From: Miscanthus floridulus
Taxonomy: Eukaryota > Streptophyta > Magnoliopsida > Poales > Poaceae
Reading direction: 5' to 3'
DNA: 64,000 nucleotides
NCBI RefSeq assembly: GCF_019320115.1
Contig: NC_089595.1
Location: 110,066,158-110,130,157 of the forward strand
Below the pieces are notes generated by a model that searched no databases, was not told the origin of the DNA, and was given only the letters and a program-made list of their open reading frames with translations. Shown here in pieces: positions 33,941-46,560 of this stretch (the first letter of the stretch is position 1; each line of letters starts with the position of its first letter). A program made the translations under genes and the position numbers.

Positions 33941-36900
33941 ATGGCGCTGAAGAAGAGAGCTGTGAAACCAAAGAAGACAGCCGTCGGAGCCAGCCGCAAC
34001 AAGAAATGGGTGCCGTCGAAGATGGGGAAGGCGGAGCTCAACAGGATGGTGGCGGCGGCCGTTCTTCTAGACCACGTCAACGCCGGATGGCGGTCAGCCA
34101 GTGGTGAGCCCTTCCCGATGCCTAACACTGATGAAGTTGTAGTCTTTGAGGATTATTTCAGGCATGGATTGGGATTCCCAGTTCATCCTTTCCTACGGGA
34201 TCTGCTGGAGTTCTAGACGATTAGTCTGTGAAATCTCCACCCGAACACCATACTGCACATCTTGTTCTTTATCCATTTTTGTGAGACGTATCTGGGGGTT
34301 CTGCCGCACTTCAACCTCTTCAGACAACTATTCTGGTTGAAGAAGAAAGGCGGCGGTGGTTCCAAGGTGGTCGGCGGTGTATATCTATAGCTCTGGGATG
34401 GGATGGCCAGCGAGTACATTAATGTACCGCTGAACACTTCTCTGAAAGGGTGGAACTTCAAGTGGTTCTACATGAAGCAGAGTCACCCTGCAATCCGCTG
34501 CGACGTCCACCACATCCCGGAGAGCCAGAAGAGCTGGTCGAAGAAACCAAACAGCGCTGATAAGGAGCAGGTGAGGGAGCTCCTCGACTTGATTAAAGGC
34601 GTGGAGATTAGCGGCGAACTGGTGGTGGCAAGCTTCATAGTGTATCACGTCTAGCCCTGCAAGGAAAGGGCCCACCCGGGCTTTGACTTCAAAGGTGATG
34701 ACGACGGGACCCGGGAGAGGACGGAGCGACTATCGAGGAAAGATGTGCTAGAGCGGGCCGCAAAGCTATTCGCTCTTAACGCCTCGTTCAGCTGGCCAAG
34801 GCAAATGAGGGTCTTCAATTGTACAAATCCACCTCCTTAGGTAACCATCTTGATTATTTTTCTCATGCTGCTTTGTGTCCATGATTATTGTCGAGCAGTG
34901 AACTATTTCACTTATGCAAACATCCATTCGCAGGAAAGAGCGGTGTACTTCTCGGGCGTCCCGAAGAGCGATTGGCTGAAGGGCGTAGATTCTCGGCCAC
35001 CATCGTAGCCTGAGGAGGGAGCAATCAGCACCTCGTTGGAGAGTCTATCTCTGGTGCCGGAGAAAATCCAGGGGAAGAGGGCAGCGATAGACGAGCCGGC
35101 CCGAAAGAAGAGGAAGACGGCGGACGCCGATCCCCTCAAATCGGGCGGTATCTCACTTGGTGGCGACCATACCACTCGAACATGAAGGACCGCGGTGTTC
35201 GAGTGGTCAGATGATGACGAAACTTCAGTGGCTCCTCCACCAAACACTAAATCGCCTCCGTGCAGCACGCGCGTGGAGAAACAAGTGAAGAAAGGTGAAA
35301 AAGTCCCCGAGCAGTAGGCTAGGGGAGTCCCTGCATAGTAGGCGATGGGAGTCCCCGAGCAGGAAGCGGAGGAAGTCCAAGAGCGGCAGGCGAAGCAGAG
35401 GGCAACGATGGAGGAGATGGGACCTCCACCCCAGAGCACGGAAGTCGACCCCATGGTCATGCTTGAGTGCTCGGGTAGGCGTCACCGGTTCAAGAAATTG
35501 TATCGGCAGACCAAACCGTAAGTATCCTTGCATTAGAGTTATTTTGTTGTCATTTCTTAGCTTTTTTTGCGCTTGACAAACTGATCTAATGTAGTGCGAA
35601 GTGTGCGAAGGGTCTGACCCCACCAGTCCAGACTATCAAACCACCGAGGGCTGATCCCATGGTGGAGACAATGCCGGTGGCTATCGTCCTAGAGTCCCTG
35701 AGAGCTCGGCAGCCGGAGGAGGAGTCAACCGCCGCTGCTAGCGAACTTGGTGATGACGAACGAGTGGCGGTGACAATAGACGGATCGGTGGTAGTGCCCG
35801 AGGCAATGGCGGGAACTGCCAGGCCTTTGGGAGCAGAGGCTAGAGTTGTCGGCAATGCGCCGGAGTCTAGGGTGGTGAAGCCGGTGGTGCCCGAGGGGCA
35901 AACGCTACTTCCTAAGGCATCGTAGGGCATGGTCGGATGCGTTGTTCAGCCATAGAGCCCCCCGGTGGTGCCTCGAGTTACAGCGGAAGAGGACGAGGTG
36001 GAAGAGATCGAGCGCGCTGAACCTCAACCCCAATCTATTTAAATCCTCCACAAGCGCGGCGACGAGGTGGTGGTTATTGAGGAGGAAGACACCACGAGGG
36101 AGATGAGGAGATTGAAGACCGCCCTTGCCAGAGTGATGAAATAAATCGAGGTCAGTACTGCAACTAGAGTGCTCATCTTTAACGTTGGAGATCGGAGTTC
36201 ATCATTATAATTATGCATTTATAGGGGATAACTCGAACTGCCGAGCAGCGGCACCAACTGATAAAGAGGATGGAACCCCCTCACCGAAGAGAACGAAAAA
36301 CTCAGAGAGGCGATGAACCTAATGGAGAGAAACATCCAGAGGCCCTGACACGAGCAAGACCTTGTTGAGTCCAATGCGCGGGACCTAGAACACCAGAAGG
36401 GGATCCTATCCGAGCAGATGGCGGCTGCATCCGAGCAGCTATGGTGCAAGACCGAAGAGCTAGCGAGTGCCTCCACACAACTGGAACAGAAATCTAAGCA
36501 GCTCAGAAGTGTATCCGAGCAGAGAGCAGGTATGGTATATCGACGAATGTGCTTTGTATTGCTGAACAGCCATATTTTTGGCGATGACTGTTGTGCTTGT
36601 AGAGCAAAACACGGAGCTCGGCCAGCTGCGCCAGGCCCTCGAACAACTCTGAGAGGAGAAGGAGAAGGAGATAGGGCGAGCAAACAAACTGGCCGAGGAG
36701 TTGAACAGTGAGTACTCCCTGGTCAGAGTTAATGCTGAAGTAGTTTCCTTGCTTAATAGAACTTTATAATGCTTGCAGACTACCGTCGGAGGGTCAAAGT
36801 GCAGTTCGATGTGCTAGAGTAGGATGCCCAAACCCAGAGGGACAAGTTTGACATTGTAGTTGCCAGAGTCAAACTAGTGCTTGACTGCGTCGACCTAGAG

Positions 36901-37206
36901 GTGGCTCCTCAACCCGACGGCAGGCCACCGCACCCGGACATCATCATCGAAAGGTGCAAGACAACATGTGAGAGCTTCAAGAGCTTCAACCGTGACGCTG
37001 TTATTACCGGCATTACTCATGCCCTTGCGGTGGTTCGGTCCCACTATCAATCTGTTGACCTTCAGGCGATAGGGGCCAGATTCGTCGAAGGGCTGAGCGA
37101 GACGGAGACCCAGTAGCTGGAGGATAAGGTGGAGGATGCGGCGAAAAAGCTGGCCGGCGACATCGACCTATTTGGTGAGACGAGCAGCGATGGCAAAACT
37201 CGGTGA
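33941..37206 (+). pseudogene. Antisense extra ORF of the Tat element (Transposase_28-like), with introns
   Basis: Runs against the element's own genes. It starts MALKKRAVKPKK at 33941. The block PFPMPNTDEVVVFEDYFRHGLGFPVHPFLRDLLEF, then NLHPNTILHI, HFCETYLGVLPHFNLFRQLFWL (to about 34343) matches the 'putative gypsy type transposon' domain (Pfam Transposase_28). A Lys/Arg- and acidic-rich middle and a coiled-coil-like segment (QMAAASEQLW, SASTQLEQKSKQL near 36416-36515) follow. Good GT..AG pairs suggest introns at 34841-34933, 35518-35594, 36151-36234, 36540-36602 and 36708-36778. Stop codons (for example after DLLEF and VYHV) show decay. The function of this protein in Tat elements is unknown. 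Confidence 0.75.
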
Positions 37207-37372
37207 TCTACTCGGAGATTATCATCTGTAATATCTAGACAGTGTAGTTAGAAACGCGCGAAAGCACAAAAAACACTTATGTATGTGATAAATTTTATAA
37301 GGTGCATGTGTATGCAGTTTGCTTGTATTTTGCCAAAAAAATCTTCGTAGTTTTTAACCATAGCGCGATTAT

Positions 37373-37890
37373 ACGTAGTATAAGTAGCGTCCAAGCAGTT
37401 GATTCGCTACTGACCCCCATGGCCTCGGCTAGCCCATAGTCCATAACGTCGAGCGCAGAGCCCGTGGACGTGTAGGAGGAATAGGCGTGACCTAGGAACT
37501 ACAACCGACCACCCATAACGCAGAGCGCAGAGCCCATAGCACGTGTAGGGAGGGATCAGAGACTAGGTCTTCTCCATAGAGAACAGAGCGGAATGTGTGC
37601 TACTCGACTATTGTCGAAATAACTTAGAGATATACGTAGTATAAGTGGCGTCCGAGCAATTAGTTCTATGCTGAGCTCTTGGCCTTGGCTAGCCCATAGT
37701 CCATAACATCGAGCGCGGAGCCCATGGACGTGTAGGAGGAATAGGCGTGACCAAGGAACCACAGCCGACCACCCATAACATAGAGCGTGGAGTCCGTTGC
37801 ACATGTAGGGAGAGATCGGAGACAATGTCTTCTCCAAAGAGAACAGAAAAGAACGTATGCTGCTCACTGATCGGTGAAATATTTTGGAGA
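37373..37890 (-). repeat. Tandem duplication of about 260 bp
   Basis: Two units beginning near 37373 and 37633 share CGTAGTATAAGT(A/G)GCGTCC, GGCTAGCCCATAGTCCATAAC, GACGTGTAGGAGGAATAGGCGTGACC and TAGGGAGRGATCRGAGAC. They lie in the non-coding part between integrase and 3' LTR. Confidence 0.85.
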
Positions 37891-38130
37891 TTTGGAGCAA
37901 AATGTTCAGTGATTTGGAGAAACATGTTTGGTGAAATACGTTGGTGATTTGGAGAAAACATGTTCGGCGATTTAGAGAAAAAGTGTTCGACGACTTGGAG
38001 AAAACGTGTTCGGCGATTTGGAGAAAACATGTTCGGCGATTTGGAGAAAACGTGTTTGGCGACTTGGAGAAAACGTGTTCGGCGATTTGGAGAAAACGTG
38101 TTCAGCAACTTGGAGAAAACGTGTTTGTCG
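37885..38130 (-). repeat. Minisatellite, about ten units of 23 bp
   Basis: Unit GTGTTCGGCGATTTGGAGAAAAC, with small changes, repeated from about 37885 to 38130. Because 23 is not a multiple of three, every frame reads a Phe-Gly-Asp-Leu-Glu-Lys-like repeat in turn. This explains the open frames here on both strands, and they should not be taken as genes. Confidence 0.9.
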
Positions 38131-38299
38131 CTATTATGGCGATTTCGTATTGGAGTTCATTATGGAGTATCATAGAGCTCGACGACCGTAAGCGTAGATT
38201 AAACCACAATGGAGAAAAAGTGGAGACAAGTTATGGAGACCAAAACTTTATTCATCACAAAGTGGAGAGTATATATCTGAGGCATTTTAAGGATAGAAA

Positions 38300-41200
38300 T
38301 ATATGAGGTGCTTGATGTGCCATGAGTTGGGGACATCGATTCCGTCTAAGTCACATAGGTGATAAGACCCTGGTCGGGTAACCTCTTTGACGACATAAGG
38401 CCCTTCCTAGGGGGAGGAGAGCTTGTGCATCCCTTTGGTTTTTTGTTTTCTATGGAGAACGAGGTCGCCAACAGCAAATGAATGACCTTTGATGTTGCGG
38501 TTGTAGTACCTGCACAAGCCTTCTAGATATTTGGCTGTGCGGACGCAAGTGATTTGGCGTTCTTCCTCGGCCCTGTCGATGTCCTCTATCCGAATAGCTG
38601 CGACTTGCTCTTCATCATAATTTTCCACCCTAGGTGCTCAGAAGGCAATATCCACTGGTAGTATAGCTTCTGAGCCATAGACCAAGAAATATGGAGACAC
38701 ACCGGTGCTGCGACTGGCTTGAGTGCGCAGTCCCCAGACTACAGCTGGTAGCTCCTTGAGCCATCTGCCCAGATGCTTTTCTTCTTTCTAATATAGCCTC
38801 TTTTTATAGCATCAAGGATCATACCGTTCGCATGTTCGACCTGGTCGTTGGCTCTAGGATGGGCAACGGAGACGTACTTGATGGAGATGCACCGGTCTTC
38901 GTAGAAGTCCTGAAAGTGATGGCCGGTAAATGTAGTTTCGAGGTCTGTGATGATGCTGTTCAGGAGACCAAATCTGTGGATGATGTCTTCGAAGAGCTCG
39001 ACTGCTTTCTTTGTAGTAGCCGAGATGAGCAGTTTATACTCGATCCACTTGGAGAACTTATCAATGGCGATATATACATATCGAAAACCATCTGGCACTA
39101 GCTTGAAAGGCCCAATCATATCCAGTCCCTAGCATGCGAAGGGCCAGGAAGCTAGGATGGTCTGCAGCTCTTATGCCGGCACGTGTATTTATTTGGTGAA
39201 AAATTGGCATCCTTCACAATGTCAGATGAGGTCTTCTGCATCGAAGATGGCCATGGGTCAGTAGAAACTAGCTCAGAAAGCCTTGTCGACCAGTGTTCTT
39301 GAGGCTGCGTGGTTGTCGTAGGAACCAGAGTGAATTTCGAGAAGTAGCTTCACTCCATTTTCTTGGGTTATGCATTTTTGTAGTATCCCTTCCTTGGCAC
39401 TTTTCCTCATCAAGTTGCCGTCCACCAGCATGTAATGCTTGCTTCAACAAATTAGGCATTCATTTTTAGTCTTATCGGCGGGTACTTTGGCGCTGGAGAG
39501 GTACTTGATGAACTATTCCCTCCAATCGGCGGTCGGCGAAAGTACCATAAGTACCAACTGCTCGGCGGGAGGAACTTCTTGAATTTTCTTATCTTCCTTA
39601 ACGGATGGCGCCAGAAGATCTTGAATGAGGACCCCTGGCAGAATCACAGCGCGAGAGGAGCCTAACTTGGATAGGTGATCGACGAGCTAATTTTGATCAC
39701 GTACCACGTGGTGGTACTCGATACCATAGAACTTCCCTTCAAGCTTCCTAATTTTGATGCAATATGCATCCATCTTCTCACTAGAGCAAGACCAGTCTTT
39801 GTTAAGCTGGTTGATGACCAGCGCGGAGTCCTCGTATACCATGAGGCATTTGACGCCGAGCTCAACGGCTATACGGAGTCCGTGGAGACATGCTTTAGAT
39901 TTGGCAGTATTGTTGGAGGCTAGAAAGTGTATCCAGAGAACGTATCAGAGCTTATTCTTGGTCGGTGTAATGAACAGAATGCCCGCACCAGCACCATTGA
40001 TGTTAAGGGCGCCGTCGAAGTACATCGCCTAGTGCTTGGGGCAGATGGCGGCGATGGGCTCTTGGATCTTGGTCCACTCAGCAACAAAATCAGTAAGCGC
40101 CTGAGACTTGATGGTAGGCCTGCTTTTGAATTCAATGGAGTAAGTGATAGGCTCGATAGCCCACTTGATGATACGGCCGTTGGCCTCTTTGTTGCAGAGA
40201 ATGTCCCCCAGAGGGAACTCGGTAACCATGGCGATCTTGTAATACTCGAAGTAGTGGCAGAGCTTGAACGACGTAATCAGAATGGCATATAGCAGCTTCT
40301 AGACATTAGGATAACGAGTCTTAGGCTCATTAAGAACCTTGCTGATGAAATATACTGAATGTTGCACCTTATAGGTGTGCCCGGCCTCCTCCCATTCGAC
40401 CATAATTGCTGTGCTGATGACATGAGAAGTAGCGACGATATAGATCAGGAGAGTTTTGTCTGGCCATGGCGCTGTCATGATCGGAGGCTTTGTTAGGAAC
40501 AACTTAAGCTGCTCGAAAGCTATATCTGCCTCTTCCGACTAGGAAAAGCGCTCGAAGGCCTTGAGGAGTTTGAAGAACGATAGCCCTTTTTCATCGAGGC
40601 ACGATATGAAGCGGCTTAAAGCAGCCATGCAGCCTGTAAGCTTCCATATATCCTAGACGCATGTTGGCCATTTCATGTTGGTGATGGCAGAGACCTTGTT
40701 AGGATTGGGCTCAATGCCTCGTGCGCTGACAATGTAGCCTAGGAGTATACCAGATGGAACTCCAAAGATGCACTTTGAAGGGTTCAACTTCCATCGGTAC
40801 CTTTTAAGGTTGGTGAATGTTTCTTTGAGGTCGACGATAAGATCATCGGTGGCCTTGGACTTGATGACCACATCATCAATGTAAGCTTCGACGTTGCAGC
40901 CAATCTATTGATTGAGGTACATCTGAATAGCCCTTTGATAAGTCGCCCCAATGTTCTTGAGTCCGTAGGACATGGTGGTGTAGCAATACGCACCGAAGGG
41001 CACGATGAATGATGTCTTGATTTGGTCTTCTTCCTTAAGGGAGATCTGGTGATAGCTGGAGTAACAGTCAATAAAGAAGAGCAGTTCACAGTCGACGGTG
41101 GAGTCTACATTCTCGTTTATCCGAGGCAAACCGAAGGGGTCTTTAGGGCAGTGTTTGTTAAGATCAGTATAATCAACACACATTTTCCATTCTTTATTCT

Positions 41201-42130
41201 TTTTTTGAACATGAACAGGGTTTGCTAACCACTTAGGATGATACACTTCTTTTATAAATCCGGCAACTAAGAGCCATTTTATTTCTACCCTAATAGCCTC
41301 CTTCTTGTCTAGCGTGAATCGGTAGAGTTTCTGCTTGATCGGTTTGGCAGTCGGCGAGACATTCAAGGAGTGCTCGATCTTCTCTTGTGGTACCCCTGGC
41401 ATATCTGTAGGTTTTTAAGCAAACATATTGGCGTTGGCACGTAGGAAGGAGACGAGTGCACCTTCCTATTTGGGGTCAAGGTGAGCCCCAATCTTCATGG
41501 TCTTGGAGGGGTCATCGAGGCTGAGGCTGATCTCCTTTATTTCCTTGGACTTGGCAGAGACACGGGAGGCTCTAGCTCTAGGATCTCCATGTCATCGGTG
41601 GGCAACGTCATGGCTTCGGTGACCACACTAGCCATCTGGATGGAGGGGTCAGTGGCTGCAGCGAGGGCGAGACTCTCTGTCTTGTAGGCGTAGGCGATGG
41701 AGAGGTTGGCCCGTAGGGCCAGAACTCCTATAGGTGAAGGCATCTTCAGCACCAGATACGCGTAGTGTGGTACAGCCATGAACTTGGCCAGAGTTGGCCG
41801 CCCAAGTATGGCGTGGTAAGCGGTGTTGAAGTCGGCGACGTAGAAGTTGATGTGCTCGATGCGGTAGTTGCTTGCCATGCCAAACTATACTGGTAGGGTG
41901 ATCTCTCCAAGCGGTTTGGAGGCCCTGCTAGGTACCACACCCCCAAAAGGTGGAGTCGAAGGGTGTTAGATCTGCTAATCCGAGGCCCAACTCCTTTAGG
42001 GCTCCGGCAAAGAGGAGATTCAGAGCGCTCCCACCGTCGACGAGCACTTTTTTGAAAAGCTCCTTCTGGACGGTGGCGTCGAGGATGAGGGGGAAATGCC
42101 CTGTGTAGGGAATGTCCACCCACTAGTCGG
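38300..42130 (-). pseudogene. Tat element pol relic: protease, reverse transcriptase, RNase H, integrase
   Basis: On the minus strand: protease VLVDGGSALNLLF at about 42050-42010 with the active-site Asp-Gly-Gly-Ser, and NTAYHAILGRPTLAKF near 41820. Reverse transcriptase at 41402-40650 has WKMCVDYTDLNKHCPKD, FIDCYSSYHQI and the active site YIDD at 40872-40883. RNase H at about 40190-39670 has ALTDFVAEW. Integrase lies at 39119-38739 (GPFKLVPDGFRYVYIAIDKFSKWIE; ITDLETTFTG; ANDQVEHANG) and keeps all three acidic residues, with its tail at 38628-38407. Stops and frameshifts separate these pieces. No chromodomain follows. Confidence 0.9.
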
Positions 42131-42699
42131 CCCTGCTGAAGGTGATGGGGACCTCGAACCATGGGCAATAGCTGGGGTTGGCGGCGGCAGCCTCAGTAGT
42201 GACGGCGAGCACCCAACGTGCGATGAGCTTCCGTTCTCTTCTGCTCTCGGTGGAGGCGAGGCCCCTGAAGATGGTGGCGACCACCTTGTTGTGGTCCTAG
42301 AAAGCATTGCCATTGCCCCCAGGTGGTCGGTGACCTCTAGCTCCATCATTGGCGTCGTCGTCCAGCTTTTTGTCCTAGAACTCCTTAGCCAAACCGAGGC
42401 AGTTCTTCATCTTGTGCTTGGCGTTCTTATAGAGAGGGCACGGGTCATCGAGGATCTTCTTGTACTGCTCGTCATAGTTGTGCTTGGAGCGAGGTTCATT
42501 GATGGCAGCGATGATGTGGTCTGGCTAGCGGCGGCGATTTTGACTAGTCTTGGGTCCTTCTGGCCAATTACGACCGCTGTCACGATGGTAACTGCGGTCA
42601 TCGTGGTGACGGTCGTTGTGGCGGCGGTCGTCAGGGTGGTCGTCGTAACAGCGTGTTGGGTGATGAGTCCTCGCATCCTCATTGAAATGCACCTCAGCT

Positions 42700-43240
42700 T
42701 CCTTAGCGTCGGCGTACTAGTTGGCAGTTGTGATCATCTCGCCGATCCTAGTGGGGGCTTGCGGTTGAACTTGGAGCGAAGCTCGCTATGATGGAGTCCT
42801 CAGATGAAGGAGGTGATGACCTCGGCTTCTGTGATGTTTGGAATAAAATTCCTCATCTTGGGAAAGCGTCGAATGTAGTTGCGGAGGAGCTCGGATGGCT
42901 TCTGGTTGATGCGGTTGAGATCATGCTTCATTCTTGGTCGCATACACATAGCCATATAATTGTCGGTGAAGACTGTTTTCAGCCCTTCCTAGGATCCGAT
43001 GGAGTCTAGGGCAAGGCTAGTGAACCAGTTCATGGCGGTTGGCGCGAGCATGATGGGAAGATAGTTCGCCATGACACTAGTGTCTCCTCCGGCGGTGCGA
43101 ACAGCAGTGGCATAAGCCTATAACCACTATGTTGGATTCATCCTCCCCTCGTAGGGCTCGACCCCAGAGATTTTGAAACCATAGGGCCACTGAAGTGTTT
43201 GGAGCACCCTTGTGAATGCTGGGGGGCCCTTGGGGTTGTC
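42700..43240 (-). pseudogene. Tat element gag relic
   Basis: The minus strand from about 43235 reads PKGPPAFTRVLQTLQWPYGFKISG, EPYEGRMNPT, then TAGGDTSVMANYLPIMLAPTAMNWFTSLALDSIGS and LKTVFTDNYMAMCMRP, ending near IRRFPKMRNFIPNITEAEVITSFI (about 42800). This is the retrotransposon gag core. A stop replaces Trp after DSIGS and others occur upstream. The flanks to 42400 and 43925 keep open frames only in shadow frames. Confidence 0.85.
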
Positions 43241-44610
43241 GGCGCCATCGTCTGTAGCGTTGCTATCGGTGAGTGGCTTGAGAGCTGAGTCTGGGTTACC
43301 GTACTCTTGCTCATACTCCTGGCGGCGGCGTACTTCGTCTTCATGGCGACCGAAGCGGTGTTCGTCGATACGTCGTCGTGCATCTCAGAGATTATTGAGG
43401 TGCACCCGGACGTCCTAGTCGACCTCCTGGTCATGTTGGTGATGATGCTCGGTGTGGTTGTCCCTAGCTCCACCCTAGAGGGTTGCCTATCGTCGTGGTG
43501 CTAGTCGATGAAGCGACTTTAGTGGCGATCGGTTCTTGTGGTGACTGATCGGTGAATCAAAGTGGTGGAGTATGAAGGTCTTTGATCCTGGCAGATCTCA
43601 TTGACCTGGCAGTGCGCCGCTTTAAGCATGGCGGTGACCTTAGCGAGCTTGGGCATCTGCGGGAGGCGGGCGAGCTCATTGGCGGCCACTGCCAAATTGG
43701 CGCTTGGAGTCTTAAAGACGTCATGGCCGTCAACGCGGAGAAACTCTTCGTCGAGGTTGTGTTGGAGTGGTACTCCTTACGAGTCAAGCTGCTGCTCGGC
43801 CCTTGCAAGGACATTCTCATTTGCTCGATGTTGTGCGCGGTTGACATTTCGGTTCTCATGAGCGGCGTGTTCCTCCTCGGTCTCACCGTTCTGAGGGGGC
43901 TATCGACGCTGACGTTGAAGATCACGCCACCTCAGAAAGAAGGGAGAGGAAGTTGCTCGGTGAAGGTTTCGGCGAGGGTCTCCATAGAGCCTTGGGACTT
44001 AGAGTCTGGATTCTCCTTCGGGATGGTCTAGAGGGACACTCCAGAATGTTGGCTGACGTGGAGCATATTGACGGCCGGCGAAGGCTGGTCGGCGATCTGG
44101 TCGGCGAGAGGATGGATGTCTCCCTCCTGGTTGACGAATTTGCACCTTAGGGCGTCTTGGAAGGTGACGGCGAGCCCAAAGGGCAGAGCCGCAACTCCTA
44201 GAGTCTTCCGAGTAGCCTCCAGTAGATCTGGATCGGTGGGTGGTCGGTGTTGGACTAGAGTGTCCAAAGTTGATTCAATGATGGAGGGGCAATCGGTGAG
44301 CTTCAGACCAACCCAATCGATAGATGCGATCAGATCATCATTGTTAATCTGTCTCCTCTAGTAGCGAGGAAGCAAGCAGCGAGTTGTCGATAAAGGCGAC
44401 CTCAGAGACGGCTCCAAGATCGGATCTACTATCGCAGGTGCGGGGACGATCAGCGCAGAATCGATCTGTGCCGGCTCAAGGAGCTCTCCGACTCTGTCGG
44501 CATTGATGATCCACGAGATCGATCCGACCGTGAAGATCTGACTAGACTGTAGGAGGACAAAGAGCCTACGGAAAAAGCCATCTTGTTCGATAGAGAAACA
44601 ACACGCAAAC
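43241..44610 (-). mobile_element. 5' untranslated and N-terminal gag part of the Tat element
   Basis: GC-rich DNA between the primer-binding site and the recognisable gag core. Several long ORFs occur on either strand, none with a domain I recognise; the sense strand is minus. Confidence 0.5.
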
Positions 44611-44629
44611 CCCTACCTGGCGTGCCAAC
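44611..44629 (-). promoter_or_regulatory. Primer-binding site of the Tat element
   Basis: The plus strand reads CCCTACCTGGCGTGCCAAC, i.e. TTGGCACGCCAGGTAGGG on the sense strand, a form common to Tat-lineage elements. It touches the LTR at 44630. Confidence 0.8.
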
Positions 44630-45102
44630 TGTCGACAGAATATCATTGGTAGTCCTCCGAGGGGTATCCTACAAAGGTAGATTGATCGACGGAGAAGCGT
44701 GAGATCAAGAACAAGAAGGCAACAAAGACACACGAGTTAGACAGGTTTAGGCCGTCAGTATGACGTAATACCCTACTCATGTGGTTTATTAGTTTGTATT
44801 AGCTATCGTATGATATTACGTGAGTTTGGAGGAGGTCCCTGCTCGCCTTATATATTCCGAGGAGCAGGGTTACAAGTCGGTTAGATCTGAGAGATAATCA
44901 AAAAGTAATAACTGATTACAGAAATCTTGGAATCATACATATCCTAACAGATCTCGTAGTATCTTCATGATATCTTTCAGATGTCCTATGGGAGGCGCCG
45001 AGCAGAGTCGTGCCCCGCAAGGCTTCGTCTTGTGGGCTGGGCCGCCCCTGGGGGCGCAGCCCATGTGGTCTGCCATGGGTATCCAGGGTCATACCCCCCA
45101 CA
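44630..45102 (-). repeat. 5' LTR of the Tat element
   Basis: Plus strand TGTCGACAG ... GGGTCATACCCCCCACA. Direct repeat of 32434-32909 with moderate divergence. Confidence 0.9.
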
Positions 45103-46560
45103 CTCACCAGCTCGTTCAGGTAACGGTGAAAGACTGAAAGCGCATTTCTATATATCAAAGCAGGAAGCTTTGGCCAGCGCCCAGGCCATCCACATCACCC
45201 AAATTGTGTCAGGCATTGGATTTGTAGATCAACGGTCCTGGTTGCTCCCACATGTTCCTACAGTGCTTGCCTTGAAATATCTGCTCCCACCACGTCCGCT
45301 GCCTCTCGAAGTCTCCCGTCGTACCCTACAAAAAAAGGAAACCAAACCCCGTCTCCCTTGACCTCTCCACGACGCTCGCCGCCCCCTTCCAGTGATGCGC
45401 CACGTGCACGCGCCATCCTCTTCTAGCCCTTCCTCTCCCGCTCCCTCTCTCCCGACGCGGCGAGGCCCTCCTCCTCCTCCTCCCCTCGCGTCGCCACATG
45501 CTAGGCGGGTCAATGCTGCTGCCTCACCGCGCGAGGCCCTGTTGGACCTACAGCGTGATGCCACGGCGGTGGCCAGCCCTCCGCGCGGTGGCAGCCACAC
45601 TCCTCCTCCTCCAACAACAACAACAACAACAACACGCCACTTCCTCCTCGCTACGCAAGCCAGCGGGTCGCGTCGCCTAGGGTTTGGCCCCTCCGTCGCC
45701 GGTCGTCCCCACGGCCGCGCGGCCAGCCAGCTGAGGCCTTGATGCGGGCGAAGGCTCTAGCGGCGGAGGGAACTCCGTGATGGATCTGAAGCGGCCGCTC
45801 GCAGGGCCCCTCCCAGCGGCAGATCTGAAGCTGGAGCACGGCGTGGAACTCGCGCCGGCAACGAAGCCGGTGGATCTACGCCGAGCAACCGGATCCAGCG
45901 CGAGGCCTCTCCGTCTCCACTGGATCTGCCTGCATGGGCTCCACCGTCGCGCTGGACGGTGCCACACGTCCGCCAGCTGGCCCCCGCTGCCCCCCCGCAG
46001 GTGGCCGCCGCCGTGGCTGCCAGCCCGACGCGGCTTCGTCCCGCAGGTTCGCCTCTCCTCGCCGCCGCGCTGGCGGGGCGACGGCGCCCCCGGCCTGCTG
46101 CGCAGCGCCGTGCGTGGGCCCCCATGGTGGGCGGCCCCACGGCGGTCGACGTCCTCGGCCACGGAGCGGCACGACAGGCCCATGCCGGTAGCCGCCGCCG
46201 CTGCTTCCCCCGCGCTGCCCCTTCCCGTCGCTCCGCGTGTGCTCCATCAAATGCTTGGATTCATCCGCTCCCCATTCAATCTATGCAGTGAATTAGGTGA
46301 AAAAAATCTTTTATTTTCTTTCCTACCTTGCCGACGCGCGCGAGGGCGTACTTGATGGACTAGTTATATTGGAGGGAGGGGAGCAGAGCATACTCGTCGA
46401 ACAAACCATGTTCACGACGCCAATCGTCACTCAAGCTCGACCAGAGCAAAGTGCAGCCAAATGCCATGGCATCCGAACCAGGACCACAGCCTCAGGCCCT
46501 CAGCGTAACGGTCTGGCCGATCTGATCGGACATGGACAGATAATGTTCATAACGTAGTTG
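45103..46560. other. GC-rich region, no recognised gene
   Basis: Long overlapping ORFs on both strands at 45390-46360 (up to about 190 codons) have low-complexity Pro/Arg/Ala translations and no domain I recognise. A (CAA)n tract is at 45617-45634. Transcribed leader or captured gene DNA is possible, but the sequence does not show it. Confidence 0.5.

Larger units (their letters stand above)
32434..45102 (-). mobile_element. Tat-type Ty3/gypsy retrotransposon, about 12.7 kb, inactive
   Basis: Read on the minus strand. It has LTRs of about 475 bp at both ends. A primer-binding site TTGGCACGCCAGGTAGGGG (about 44611-44629) abuts the 5' LTR. Gag, aspartic protease, reverse transcriptase, RNase H and integrase are in gypsy order, without a chromodomain. 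About 5 kb between integrase and 3' LTR hold tandem repeats and an extra ORF on the opposite strand. This size, primer site and antisense extra ORF are typical of the Tat lineage (RIRE2/Retand-like). Many stops interrupt the coding parts. No matching target duplication is visible. Confidence 0.92.

Noticed and set aside
37885..38300. Overlapping ORFs with a repeated Phe-Gly-Asp-Leu-Glu-Lys translation
   Set aside because: They are produced by the 23-bp minisatellite, which reads open in several frames. They lie in the untranslated part of a retroelement.
41480..44360. Long plus-strand ORFs (for example 42096-42791 and 43582-44031)
   Set aside because: They run opposite to recognisable gag and protease of the Tat element, so they are antisense shadows in GC-rich DNA. 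Unlike 33941-37206, they show no domain.
45392..46355. Possible protein gene in the GC-rich block right of the Tat element
   Set aside because: Competing frames on both strands, low-complexity translations, no domain, no convincing splice structure.
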